Below, piece by piece: positions 54,768-63,409 of a stretch of 64,000 nucleotides of DNA. Numbering within the stretch: position 1 is the first letter of the stretch; each line of letters opens with the position of its first letter. The DNA is from an uncultured Psychroserpens sp. GTDB lineage: Bacteria; Bacteroidota; Bacteroidia; Flavobacteriales; Flavobacteriaceae. The notes under the pieces are model-generated. The model saw only the letters and a program-made list of their open reading frames with translations, did no database searches and was not told the DNA's origin. A program made the translations under genes and the position numbers. The stretch lies in the NCBI RefSeq assembly GCF_947501425.1, contig NZ_CANMVN010000010.1, positions 1-64,000 on the forward strand, in the 5' to 3' direction.

Positions 54768-54943
54768 CTAAAATAAAATTCAACTCAATAAAAGGCCATT
54801 TTCCATTAACGATTCAAAACGCTAAACTTGTTAATAAAGTGGTCCCTATATTCTCAAAAGGTATTGTTGCTTCAAATTACCAAAGCAATAATGTAAATCA
54901 GCAACAATTTTATAAACCTATTTCCAAAATATTACAATTTTAA
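54764..54943 (+). CDS. 59-aa protein coupled between gwsG and gwsS (missed by ORF track)
   Basis: ATG to TAA encodes MTKIKFNSIKGHFPLTIQNAKLVNK followed by a Gln/Asn-rich stretch and KPISKILQF. It has no leader GG, signal or membrane segment, and is basic. The start overlaps the gwsG stop in ATGA and its stop overlaps the gwsS start in TAATG, so it is likely translated by coupling. No family is recognised. It may be a small maturation factor or a diverged peptide substrate, but nothing shows which. Confidence 0.72.
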   Translation: MTKIKFNSIKGHFPLTIQNAKLVNKVVPIFSKGIVASNYQSNNVNQQQFYKPISKILQF

Positions 54944-56010
54944 TGACCAAAGAAGTTCCTGTTTTATATGCCAGTTGTATTCCTGTTAAAGGTGCAGCTA
55001 AAAGTATCATTTGTGATCTACAAAGACAAAACTATGTTCATATCCCTAATGACTTGTATAATATATTGACTGAACATTCAGGTAAAAGTTTAGAAGAGAT
55101 AAAAATCTTTTATGAAAATAAATATGATAACATTATTGATAATTATTTTCAAATCTTATTTAAACATGATTTTGCTTTTTTAACTGATACTCCAGAATTA
55201 TTTCCTAAACTACAATTAGAATGGCATGAACCCTTTGAGATTACAAATGCTATTGTAGATATTGATTCATCATCAAAGTTTGAATTAAATACGGTTTTAA
55301 ACCAATTAAGTAGCTTAAGTTGCAAGTTTGTTCAAATTCGATTCTATCGAAACACGTCCATAAAAGAAATAGAAAACATCTTTAGATTCTTAAATACTGT
55401 AAAATCAAATTCAATTGGAATTGAGCTCTTAATTCCATTCAACAAAAGCCTTAATGACACTAATTGTCTCCTACTCTTCAAAAACTTTAAAAGATTAAAC
55501 TCGCTAATTGTATATAATTCTCCTCAAGGAAAGAGAATCAAACCAATAGGAAATTCTAAATATTATATAAATACTGGAGTTGATATTACTTCGGAAAAAC
55601 ATTGTGGCTGTATTGATAAGTCCCTATTTTCAATAAACATAAAAGTCTTTAGCGAATCTCAGAAATTCAATTCTTGTTTAAATGGTAAAATTTCAATCGA
55701 TAAAAATGGAGATATAAAAAATTGTCCTTCAATGCCTGATTCTTTTGGTAATATAAATACCAATTCATTAGAGCAGGCAATTTTAGATAAACACTTTAAA
55801 AAATACTGGAATCTTAACAAAGATGATATCGACATCTGCAAAGATTGTGAATTTAGATATATATGCACAGATTGCAGAGCCTATGTTGAAGATCCAGAAA
55901 ACGTCAAAAGTAAACCCTTAAAGTGCGGCTACAATCCCTACAAGGGCGAATGGAAAGATTGGAGTGAGTCTAAATTAAAGAAAGAGAGCATCACATACTA
56001 TAATTTATAA
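54943..56010 (+). CDS. gwsS: SPASM-domain peptide maturase, grasp-with-spasm type
   Basis: A 355-aa protein. Its C-terminal part carries SPASM-type cysteines: HCGC near 221, SC and NCPSMPD around 245-265, then DICKDCEFRYICTDCRAY (about 298-315) and LKCGYNPYKGEW (about 327). These would bind auxiliary iron-sulfur clusters. The N-terminal part resembles a TIM-barrel-like region but has no CxxxCxxC, so the radical-SAM cluster is probably absent. My recollection is that this is typical of the family, but I cannot check. It may bind precursor or act structurally. Confidence 0.87.
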   Translation: MTKEVPVLYASCIPVKGAAKSIICDLQRQNYVHIPNDLYNILTEHSGKSLEEIKIFYENKYDNIIDNYFQILFKHDFAFLTDTPELFPKLQLEWHEPFEITNAIVDIDSSSKFELNTVLNQLSSLSCKFVQIRFYRNTSIKEIENIFRFLNTVKSNSIGIELLIPFNKSLNDTNCLLLFKNFKRLNSLIVYNSPQGKRIKPIGNSKYYINTGVDITSEKHCGCIDKSLFSINIKVFSESQKFNSCLNGKISIDKNGDIKNCPSMPDSFGNINTNSLEQAILDKHFKKYWNLNKDDIDICKDCEFRYICTDCRAYVEDPENVKSKPLKCGYNPYKGEWKDWSESKLKKESITYYNL

Positions 56011-56025
56011 AAGCATTACCCATAT

Positions 56026-58227
56026 ATGAGTTTAAAAAAATTCCCTTTCTACAAGCAAGCAGATTTTAAAGATTGCGGACCAACATGTTTGAAAATTATC
56101 GCAAAATACTATGGGAAAATAATAAACATCCAAAAACTTAGAGATTTATCTGAAACCACCAGAAGCGGAAGTAATCTTAAAAACATAGCCAATGCAGCAG
56201 AGAAAATAGGGTTTAGAAGTTTAGGTGTTAAAATTAGCTTTAAAAAATTGGAAGAAGCAACTCTTCCTTGTTTGGTACATTGGAATAAAGTGCATTTTGT
56301 GGTATTGTATAAAATTAAAAATAACAAATGTTATATTTCAGATCCAGCACATGGTAGATTAGTATATTCCAAGAAAGAATTTATTAAAAGATGGATTGGA
56401 AATAACGCAGATGACACAACACTTGAAGGTGTGACTTTATTATTAGAAACAACACCCAAATTTTATAAAGAAGAAGGTATTAACGATACTGATAATCCAG
56501 ATTTTGGATTTTCATTTTTATTCAAGTACATCTCAAAATACAAGTCGTTTCTAATAAATCTTATCATAGGATTAATAGCTGGAAGTTTAATTTCATTAAT
56601 ATTTCCCTTCTTAACTCAAAGTATTGTAGATGTTGGTATCAGAAATTACGACATACATTTCATCTATCTAATACTATTGGCTCAATTATTCCTTTTTATG
56701 GGAAGAACCGCAATAAACATCCTAAGAAGTTGGATTTTATTGCACTTAAGCACACGTATTAACATCTCATTGATATCAGATTTTTTTATAAAACTCATGA
56801 GTTTACCAATTTCATTCTTTGATGTGCGAATGACAGGAGACATTCTTCAACGAATAAATGATCATAAAAGAATTGAAACCATTCTAACTTCCTCTTCGCT
56901 TAACACTTTATTCTCAACTATAAATCTTATCATATTTGGTGGAGTCCTAGCCTGGTATAATGGATACATCTTTCTCATCTTCATCATTGGTACTGTGTCC
57001 TATTTTTCGTGGGTACTTTTCTTTTTCAAAAAACGAAGAGATCTCGATTATAAACGCTTCTCTCAAGTTAGTCAGGAACAGAGTAAAGTCATTGAACTCA
57101 TTAACGGAATGCAAGAAATAAAACTACATAATGCCGAAAAACAAAAACGATGGAATTGGGAATATTTACAAGCCAAATTATTTAAAATATCAATCAAAAG
57201 TCTCGCATTAGAGCAATATCAATCTGTTGGTTCATCTTTCATCAATGAATTAAAAAATATTCTAATTACTGTTCTTTCCGCAAAACTAGTAATAGATGGT
57301 GAAATCACCTTAGGAATGATGCTAGCCATAACATATATTGTCGGACAATTAAATTCTCCTGTTGGACAAATCATTAATTTTTTAAAAGAATGGCAAGATG
57401 CAAAAATATCCCTAGAGCGATTATCAGAAATACACAACAAAGAAGACGAAGAGCAACAGGATATAGACAAAATAAATGACATCCCAATTAATGAGGTTTT
57501 AAACGTCAATAATATTTCGTTCAAATATGTTGGCTCCAGTAAAATAGTTCTTAAAGATTTAACGCTTCAAATTCCAGCTAATAAAGTCACTGCTATAGTA
57601 GGTGTAAGCGGAAGTGGTAAAACAACGCTCATGAAGCTACTTTTAAAATTTTATGAAACAACTAAAGGAAACCTAACCTTGGGTAATATTGATTTAAAAA
57701 ATATATCACAAACCTCATGGAGAGAAAATTGTGGTGTGGTCATGCAAGAAGGGTATATTTTTAGTGACACGATAGCTAATAATGTTGCAGTAGGCGTAGA
57801 TCAAATCGATAAAAACAAACTTAAAAACGCTTTAAAAACGGCATGTATCCAAGAGTTTGTAGAGAGTTTACCTTTATCTTACAACACAAAAATAGGTATG
57901 GAAGGCATTGGCTTAAGCACAGGTCAAAAACAACGAATTTTAATAGCCCGAGCTGTATATAAAAATCCAAAATTTTTATTTTTTGACGAAGCAACATCGT
58001 CACTTGATGCCAATAATGAAAAGAAAATAATGGAAAATCTCAATCTATTCTTTGAAAACAAAACTGTAGTTGTTATTGCACATCGCCTTAGTACTGTTAA
58101 AAACGCTCATCAAATCATTGTTTTAAAAGATGGAAAAGCCATAGAAATTGGACCTCACGATGAATTAGTGAAACTGAAAGGTGATTATTATGAATTAGTG
58201 AAAAATCAATTAGAATTAGGAAAATAA
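56026..58227 (+). CDS. Peptidase-containing ABC exporter (C39)
   Basis: A 733-aa exporter that cuts the leader after double Gly and pumps out the peptide. The N-terminal C39 protease has Cys17 in KDCGPTCL, His near 89 in WNKVHFVVLY and Asp near 106 in ISDPAHG. A six-helix membrane domain follows (about 165-460). The ATPase has Walker A GVSGSGKTT (about 525), the signature LSTGQKQR (about 630), Walker B FLFFDEATSSLD and the H-loop AHRLST. It follows gwsS by 15 bases and is complete. Confidence 0.96.
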   Translation: MSLKKFPFYKQADFKDCGPTCLKIIAKYYGKIINIQKLRDLSETTRSGSNLKNIANAAEKIGFRSLGVKISFKKLEEATLPCLVHWNKVHFVVLYKIKNNKCYISDPAHGRLVYSKKEFIKRWIGNNADDTTLEGVTLLLETTPKFYKEEGINDTDNPDFGFSFLFKYISKYKSFLINLIIGLIAGSLISLIFPFLTQSIVDVGIRNYDIHFIYLILLAQLFLFMGRTAINILRSWILLHLSTRINISLISDFFIKLMSLPISFFDVRMTGDILQRINDHKRIETILTSSSLNTLFSTINLIIFGGVLAWYNGYIFLIFIIGTVSYFSWVLFFFKKRRDLDYKRFSQVSQEQSKVIELINGMQEIKLHNAEKQKRWNWEYLQAKLFKISIKSLALEQYQSVGSSFINELKNILITVLSAKLVIDGEITLGMMLAITYIVGQLNSPVGQIINFLKEWQDAKISLERLSEIHNKEDEEQQDIDKINDIPINEVLNVNNISFKYVGSSKIVLKDLTLQIPANKVTAIVGVSGSGKTTLMKLLLKFYETTKGNLTLGNIDLKNISQTSWRENCGVVMQEGYIFSDTIANNVAVGVDQIDKNKLKNALKTACIQEFVESLPLSYNTKIGMEGIGLSTGQKQRILIARAVYKNPKFLFFDEATSSLDANNEKKIMENLNLFFENKTVVVIAHRLSTVKNAHQIIVLKDGKAIEIGPHDELVKLKGDYYELVKNQLELGK

Positions 58228-58857
58228 ATGTCAGATTCAGAAAAAAAAGATATTAAATCGATAGAAATTATTCCTCCAGAAGGAAAGGCTTCTATGGGAT
58301 TTACCATCAAAGGAGAGGATGGTAAAACCATAACTGTAACCAACCCTAAAATTATAGTTAAACAATCCCCAAATGAAGATATAACTCTTAGAGATGAAAA
58401 TGTTCAGGAGATACTTACAAGTGCTCCCCATTGGATGATACGATGGGGTAACATACTATTTCTAAGCTTAGTCCTTCTCATTTTATTCTTAGCTTGGTTT
58501 ATCAAATACCCTGATACCATAAGCGAAAAAGTTAGTATCGAGCAAGAACTAAATAGTAATACTCATGTTGGATATATTACCTCTAAGAATTTTACTTTTG
58601 AAAAAGTTAAAAAGGGACAAATCGTACAATTATCTTTACTTGTGTATCCTGAATATGAAAATGGTGTTGTAATGGCTGTGGTGGACACCGTATTCTGGAA
58701 TAAACCCTTAAAGCAATATGAAGCAAAAATTAGTTTACCACAAGGGTTAACTACCACCTATGAAGTAGATATAAACCCAAACACCAACTTGGAAGCTCAG
58801 GCTAAAATCATCCTAAAAGACAAACGTTTGATTGAACATATTTTCAATCTTAAATAA
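58228..58857 (+). CDS. Short HlyD-like secretion accessory protein
   Basis: A 209-aa protein starting with no gap after the exporter. A hydrophilic N-terminus is followed by one membrane helix (GNILFLSLVLLILFLAWFI, about 74-92) and a periplasmic beta-rich segment with GYITSKNFTFEKVKKGQIVQLSLLVYPEY, resembling the barrel part of HlyD proteins. The coiled-coil hairpin and lipoyl halves are missing, so it is about half the usual length. No continuation exists in other frames before the terminator. It probably pairs with the C39 exporter. Confidence 0.72.
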   Translation: MSDSEKKDIKSIEIIPPEGKASMGFTIKGEDGKTITVTNPKIIVKQSPNEDITLRDENVQEILTSAPHWMIRWGNILFLSLVLLILFLAWFIKYPDTISEKVSIEQELNSNTHVGYITSKNFTFEKVKKGQIVQLSLLVYPEYENGVVMAVVDTVFWNKPLKQYEAKISLPQGLTTTYEVDINPNTNLEAQAKIILKDKRLIEHIFNLK

Positions 58858-58913
58858 ATCCATCTTAGCATCATAAAAACATGTATTTAGTTGAACCCCT
58901 GAATCATTTTCAT

Positions 58914-58943
58914 AAAACACCGATTTGAAAGAATCGGTGTTTT
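58914..58943 (+). terminator. Terminator at the end of the RiPP cluster
   Basis: AAAACACCGATT and AATCGGTGTTTT form a perfect 12-bp stem around TGAAAG, followed by one more T. It separates the RiPP operon from the molybdenum hydroxylase operon. Confidence 0.9.
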
Positions 58944-59014
58944 TGATTTTATAGCACCTTAAACGTATCATATATAATAAATCTGTATTTTAGTAAAGCA
59001 TTTGACGATTAGCA

Positions 59015-60037
59015 ATGACTCACGAATTTAAAGATATCGTATACCAGGCAAAGACTAACCAACAAAATGGATTGAAAAACGTCCTTGCAACTGTGGTTTT
59101 TCTTGAAGGGTCTTCTTACAGAAAACCAGGAGTGCGGATGCTTATTTCTGAAAATGGAATACTGACTGGTGCTGTTAGTGGAGGTTGTGTTGAAAGTGAA
59201 ATTAACCGTCGTGCACAATCTGTTTTTAAAGATGATAAGGCAAAAGTCATGACCTATGATGGTCGTTATCGATTGGGATGCGAGGGTATTTTATATATTC
59301 TTATCGAACCTTTTACCATCTCTGATGATTTCCTAAAAGTTTTTCAGTACACTTTGAACACGAGACAATCGTTTACAATAACATCATATTATAAAAAGGA
59401 AGATGGTGCTTTTGGTGACTTTGGAAGTGTTTTTTCCATAAACAATGACACTAATTTTTCATTTTCCGAAGCATACAAAACAAATGACATAAGTCATCTA
59501 GAATACTTCTCTCAAACACTACAGCCTAGTACCAGATTATTGATTATTGGAGGTGAACATGATGCTGTAAAGCTATGTAGCATGTCTAGTTTATTGGGCT
59601 GGGAAGTTGATATCATCACTTCTATAAAAGACCCAAAACAAATCTCTGATTTCCCCGGAGCTAAATCAGTTTCAGCTCAAACTCCTGAAATTGTAAATCT
59701 CGAAATTGACACTGAAACGGTTGTTGTTTTAATGACACACAACTATGTTCAAGATCTAAAGTATTTACTCAAATTAGAACCCTTACAACCTAAGTATATT
59801 GGAATATTAGGATCATCAAAACGAAGAGAACAATTAAAAAATGAGTTGTTTCACTACAATCCAGAACTTTCTGAAGACTTTCTGAAAAGCATCTATAGTC
59901 CTTCTGGTCTACATATTGGAGCTATCACTCCCGAAGAAATTGCTCTATCCATCTTAGCTGAAATACTATCAGTAATTAGAGGTACTCAAACAGTCTCGCT
60001 TAGAACACTAAAAGGTAAAACACATTTTAGCAAATGA
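59015..60037 (+). CDS. xdhC: XdhC/CoxI family molybdenum-cofactor maturation protein
   Basis: A 340-aa XdhC-type protein, which binds, sulfurates or inserts the Mo cofactor into xanthine dehydrogenase-family enzymes. The N-terminal domain has VVFLEGSSYRKPGVRMLISENGILTGAVSGGCVESEI. A Rossmann domain starts near RLLIIGGEHDAVKLCSMSSLLGWEVDII, and GILGSSKRREQL plus the C-terminal SPSGLHIGAITPEEIALSILAEIL match the family. Its stop overlaps the next gene (ATGA), the first of four co-directional Mo-enzyme genes. Confidence 0.94.
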   Translation: MTHEFKDIVYQAKTNQQNGLKNVLATVVFLEGSSYRKPGVRMLISENGILTGAVSGGCVESEINRRAQSVFKDDKAKVMTYDGRYRLGCEGILYILIEPFTISDDFLKVFQYTLNTRQSFTITSYYKKEDGAFGDFGSVFSINNDTNFSFSEAYKTNDISHLEYFSQTLQPSTRLLIIGGEHDAVKLCSMSSLLGWEVDIITSIKDPKQISDFPGAKSVSAQTPEIVNLEIDTETVVVLMTHNYVQDLKYLLKLEPLQPKYIGILGSSKRREQLKNELFHYNPELSEDFLKSIYSPSGLHIGAITPEEIALSILAEILSVIRGTQTVSLRTLKGKTHFSK

Positions 60038-60615
60038 CAGTTGCCATCACAATCTTAGCAGCAGGAAGTTCTTCTCGAATGAAAAAAATAAAGCAATTAT
60101 TACCCATTCAAAACAGCACTTTATTAGGTATAGCCATTGAAAATGCATTGCAATCTGATGCTGATCAGGTGTATTGTGTTTTAGGTGCTAACGCTGATTT
60201 AATCACTAATTCAATACAAAACTCAAATATTAAGATTATATACAACCCGAAGTATTCTGAAGGCTTGAGCTCAAGTATCATTGCAGGTATTGAGTATATG
60301 TCATCCAAACCATTTGATGCTACACTGATCATGCTTGGAGATCAACCAATGGTAGATTCAGAATATCTAAACAAGTTAATTATAAATTTTAAAGGGAATC
60401 CATCTCAAGTCGTTGCTTCAGAATATTCAGATAAAATAGGTGTTCCTGCTATTTTTCCAAAGACATTTTACAATCAGCTATTACAACTAAACGGCGATAA
60501 AGGAGCAAGTCTTCTTTTAAATTCTGAAACGATAAATATCAAAACTGTTACAGGAAGTTCTTTGGTAGATATTGATACAGAGGAAGATTACAACAGTTTT
60601 ATCAATTCTTTATAA
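60034..60615 (+). CDS. MocA-like molybdenum cofactor nucleotidyltransferase
   Basis: A 193-aa GT-A fold nucleotidyltransferase. The N-terminal ITILAAGSSSRMKKIKQLLPIQNSTLLG is the NTP-binding loop, NPKYSEGLSSSIIAGIEYM follows, and the metal motif is LGDQPMVDSEYL. Its place between xdhC and the Mo-hydroxylase subunits suggests CTP:molybdopterin cytidylyltransferase (MocA), which makes the cytosine form of the cofactor. The base specificity (CTP or GTP) is not proven by sequence. Confidence 0.87.
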   Translation: MTVAITILAAGSSSRMKKIKQLLPIQNSTLLGIAIENALQSDADQVYCVLGANADLITNSIQNSNIKIIYNPKYSEGLSSSIIAGIEYMSSKPFDATLIMLGDQPMVDSEYLNKLIINFKGNPSQVVASEYSDKIGVPAIFPKTFYNQLLQLNGDKGASLLLNSETINIKTVTGSSLVDIDTEEDYNSFINSL

Positions 60616-60696
60616 TTTATTTATTTGTTTATAAAATGTTATAGTCAGAGCATTTCAGTTAAATATTTTTTAACTTTAGCTAAATATCTAACAATC

Positions 60697-61158
60697 ATGG
60701 CAATATTTAATTTAAAGATCAACGGAAAAAAAGTTGATGTAGACGCAGACAAAGACACTCCTTTACTTTGGGTACTTCGCGATAAACTTAATCTAGTAGG
60801 TACAAAATTTGGATGTGGAATTGCGCAATGTGGTGCTTGTACTGTTCATTTAGATGGTACAGCAGTGAGGAGCTGTTCGCTACCAATATCTAGTTTAGAA
60901 GATGCAAATATCACTACCATTGAAGGACTTGCAAAAGATGAGTTGCATCCTGTACAAGAAGCCTGGAAAGAACTTGATGTACCTCAATGTGGTTATTGCC
61001 AAGCTGGTCAGATTATGACAGCCACCTCTTTTTTAAAAGAGAATCCTAGTCCTAGCACCCAAGATATTAGAACCGCAATGAATGGGAACCTCTGCAGATG
61101 CGCAAGTTATAATAGAATAGAAAAAGCTGTAGCACTAGCTGCAAAAAAAATGTCATAA
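60697..61158 (+). CDS. Molybdenum hydroxylase [2Fe-2S] subunit (IorA-like)
   Basis: The small electron-transfer subunit. The start at MAIFNLKINGKKVDVDADKDTPLLWVLRDKL is the family start. The ORF-track start 24 codons upstream (TTG) has no support. The plant-type ferredoxin domain has CGIAQCGACTVHLDG, and the C-terminal helical domain holds the second cluster with CGYCQAGQIMTATSFL and GNLCRCASYNRI. About 153 aa, matching isoquinoline 1-oxidoreductase alpha subunits. The large subunit starts 10 bases later. Confidence 0.93.
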   Translation: MAIFNLKINGKKVDVDADKDTPLLWVLRDKLNLVGTKFGCGIAQCGACTVHLDGTAVRSCSLPISSLEDANITTIEGLAKDELHPVQEAWKELDVPQCGYCQAGQIMTATSFLKENPSPSTQDIRTAMNGNLCRCASYNRIEKAVALAAKKMS

Positions 61159-61168
61159 GCTAAATATC

Positions 61169-63406
61169 ATGGAAAACTCAAACAAACTCACATTTAGCAG
61201 ACGTAATTTCATTCGTACATCTGCGCTTGCCACTGGAGGAATGATTATTGGATTCAATATTCTTAATGCATGTAAAGAATCTGCCGTTCCAGCAGTAGAT
61301 GTCTCAAAATTAAATTTTCAGGACTTTAATGCTTTTATAAAAATTGCTGAAAATGGCTATGTAACCATATACTCACCAAATCCTGAAATTGGTCAAGGCG
61401 TTAAAACCTCAATGCCCATGATCATTGCTGAAGAACTAGACGTTCCTTGGGAACATGTTAGTGTCGAACAAGGCGCATTAGATACTGAAAATTTTACCAG
61501 ACAAGTAGCTGGAGGCAGCCAGTCTATCAGGTTTGGCTGGGATGCACTCAGACAAACAGGAGCTACAGCTAAACAAATGTTAATCAATGCTGCGGCTGCA
61601 AAATGGAGCGTAGATGCATCTTCCTGCTCTGCTGTAAATGGCATTATTAAAAATGGAAATGGTGATGAACTTGGTTACGGTGAAGTGGTTAACGAAGCTG
61701 CACTTTTAGAAGTTCCGGAAGATATTACTCTAAAATCACCTAAAGATTATAAAATTATAGGTAAGGATGCTATAAATGTTGATATCGATAAGATTATTAC
61801 AGGAAAACCACTTTTTGGATTGGATTATAAAGTGGATGGAATGTTATACGCCACAGTGCTCAGACCACCTGCTTTCGGACAAGTATTAGAATCATATGAT
61901 GCTTCTGAAGCTAAAGCTCTGCCTGGTGTTGTAGATGTCATCACTATTGGAGAAAAAGCGCGACACTACTTAAATCAGGATAATTTTGATCCATCTGCTC
62001 ATTGGAGTGTTCGTTTAAGCGAATCAGATAAAGTGGTCGTCATTGGAAAAACCACTTGGGATGCTATTAAAGGAAAAAAAGCCATAAAAGCGGTATGGAA
62101 AGATGAGTCTCCAACGGAGAGCTCAGAGACACATGATAAGGCATTGAATGATCTCTTAAATGGAAATAAATTTGATACTAGAAGATCAGATGGTAATGTA
62201 AAACAAGCTTTTGCAAATGCCGACAAAGTGATTGAACGCGTTTATGAATCTCCTTTCTTACCTCACAACTGTATGGAGCCAATGAACTTTTTTGCAGATG
62301 TAACCAATGACAAAGTGCATTTGGTTGGTCCAATTCAAACACCTGAAGCAGCAGCTAAGGTTGTGGCTTCGTTATTAAACCGTAAACTTGAAGACGTACA
62401 TGTAGATATGACACGAATGGGTGGAGGTTTTGGAAGGCGTCTCTATGGTGATTTTGTGTATGAAGTTGCTGAAATTGCCGATAAGTTGAAACAACCTGTT
62501 AAATTGATTTCTACTAGAGAAGACGACATGACTACTGGTGTTTACAGACCAGCTATTAAGTATAAAATTGCAGCTGCACTCAAAGATGGTGAAATTATAG
62601 GATATCATTTAAAAGAAGCTGCTGTCAATAGTAATATGTATGGTTTAATTCCGCACTTTTTCCCAGCTGGAGCTATAGAGAACTATCAGGTAGATACAGC
62701 TAACTATCAAAGTAATATAACCACAGGAGCATGGAGAGCGCCTTACACCAACTTCTTAGCTTTTGCTGAACAAAGCTTCTTTGACGAAATTGCTGAAGCA
62801 TTAGAAAAAGATCCTGTACAATTACGCCTCGACCTGCTTAAAAATGTAAAAGATGGTGAAGATCCTAATATCCAATATTCTGCAAAACGAATGACTGATA
62901 CTATAAAGCTTGCTGCCGAAAAAGGTAATTGGGGAAAAGCTGGTAACGATATTCATCAAGGGTTTGCTGCCTATTACAGTCACAACACTCATGTTGCAGA
63001 GGTAGTGGATATTACCATGAAAAATGGACGACCTTCTATTGAAAAAGTTACAGTTGCTGTGGATTGCGGGATTGTTGTCAATCCAACAGGTGCCAAAAAC
63101 CAAATTGAAGGTGGTGTGATTGATGGTATTGGTCATGCTATGTATGGCGACTATGCTTTTGAAAACGGGAAACCACAAGACGTGAATTTCAATACGTATC
63201 GTTTGATTAGAATGAGTGAAACGCCCAAAGTCGTGAACACTTACTTTGTAGAGAACGAACTCTCTCCTACTGGATTAGGAGAACCTGGATTACCACCTGC
63301 AGGAGGCGCTTTAGCCAACGCTATTAAATCGGCTACAGGACAAATATTAACCAAACAACCATTTATAAAATCATTGAAAGAACGTAAGACCGATTTTAAT
63401 GTTTAA
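61169..63406 (+). CDS. Molybdopterin-binding large subunit of aldehyde/xanthine-type oxidoreductase (IorB-like)
   Basis: The 745-aa catalytic subunit. A twin-arginine signal FSRRNFIRTSALATGGMIIGFNILNAC indicates folded export, with a possible lipobox Cys. The domains fit isoquinoline 1-oxidoreductase beta: NPEIGQGVKTSMPMIIAEELD near the start, an a/b hammerhead (GKPLFGLDYKVDGMLYATVLRPP), MTRMGGGFGRRLYGDF, GAWRAPYTNFLAF and the active-site Glu in LGEPGLPPAGGALANAI. The substrate is unknown. No FAD subunit is present, so electrons probably pass to another carrier such as a cytochrome. Confidence 0.92.
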   Translation: MENSNKLTFSRRNFIRTSALATGGMIIGFNILNACKESAVPAVDVSKLNFQDFNAFIKIAENGYVTIYSPNPEIGQGVKTSMPMIIAEELDVPWEHVSVEQGALDTENFTRQVAGGSQSIRFGWDALRQTGATAKQMLINAAAAKWSVDASSCSAVNGIIKNGNGDELGYGEVVNEAALLEVPEDITLKSPKDYKIIGKDAINVDIDKIITGKPLFGLDYKVDGMLYATVLRPPAFGQVLESYDASEAKALPGVVDVITIGEKARHYLNQDNFDPSAHWSVRLSESDKVVVIGKTTWDAIKGKKAIKAVWKDESPTESSETHDKALNDLLNGNKFDTRRSDGNVKQAFANADKVIERVYESPFLPHNCMEPMNFFADVTNDKVHLVGPIQTPEAAAKVVASLLNRKLEDVHVDMTRMGGGFGRRLYGDFVYEVAEIADKLKQPVKLISTREDDMTTGVYRPAIKYKIAAALKDGEIIGYHLKEAAVNSNMYGLIPHFFPAGAIENYQVDTANYQSNITTGAWRAPYTNFLAFAEQSFFDEIAEALEKDPVQLRLDLLKNVKDGEDPNIQYSAKRMTDTIKLAAEKGNWGKAGNDIHQGFAAYYSHNTHVAEVVDITMKNGRPSIEKVTVAVDCGIVVNPTGAKNQIEGGVIDGIGHAMYGDYAFENGKPQDVNFNTYRLIRMSETPKVVNTYFVENELSPTGLGEPGLPPAGGALANAIKSATGQILTKQPFIKSLKERKTDFNV

Positions 63407-63409
63407 TTA

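Noticed and set aside
58858-59014. A missing second half of the HlyD-like gene
   Set aside because: No continuation in any frame. A terminator starts 57 bases after the stop.
62822-63178. 118-aa antisense ORF in the Mo-cofactor subunit gene
   Set aside because: A shadow of a clearly coding strand; the composition is not protein-like.
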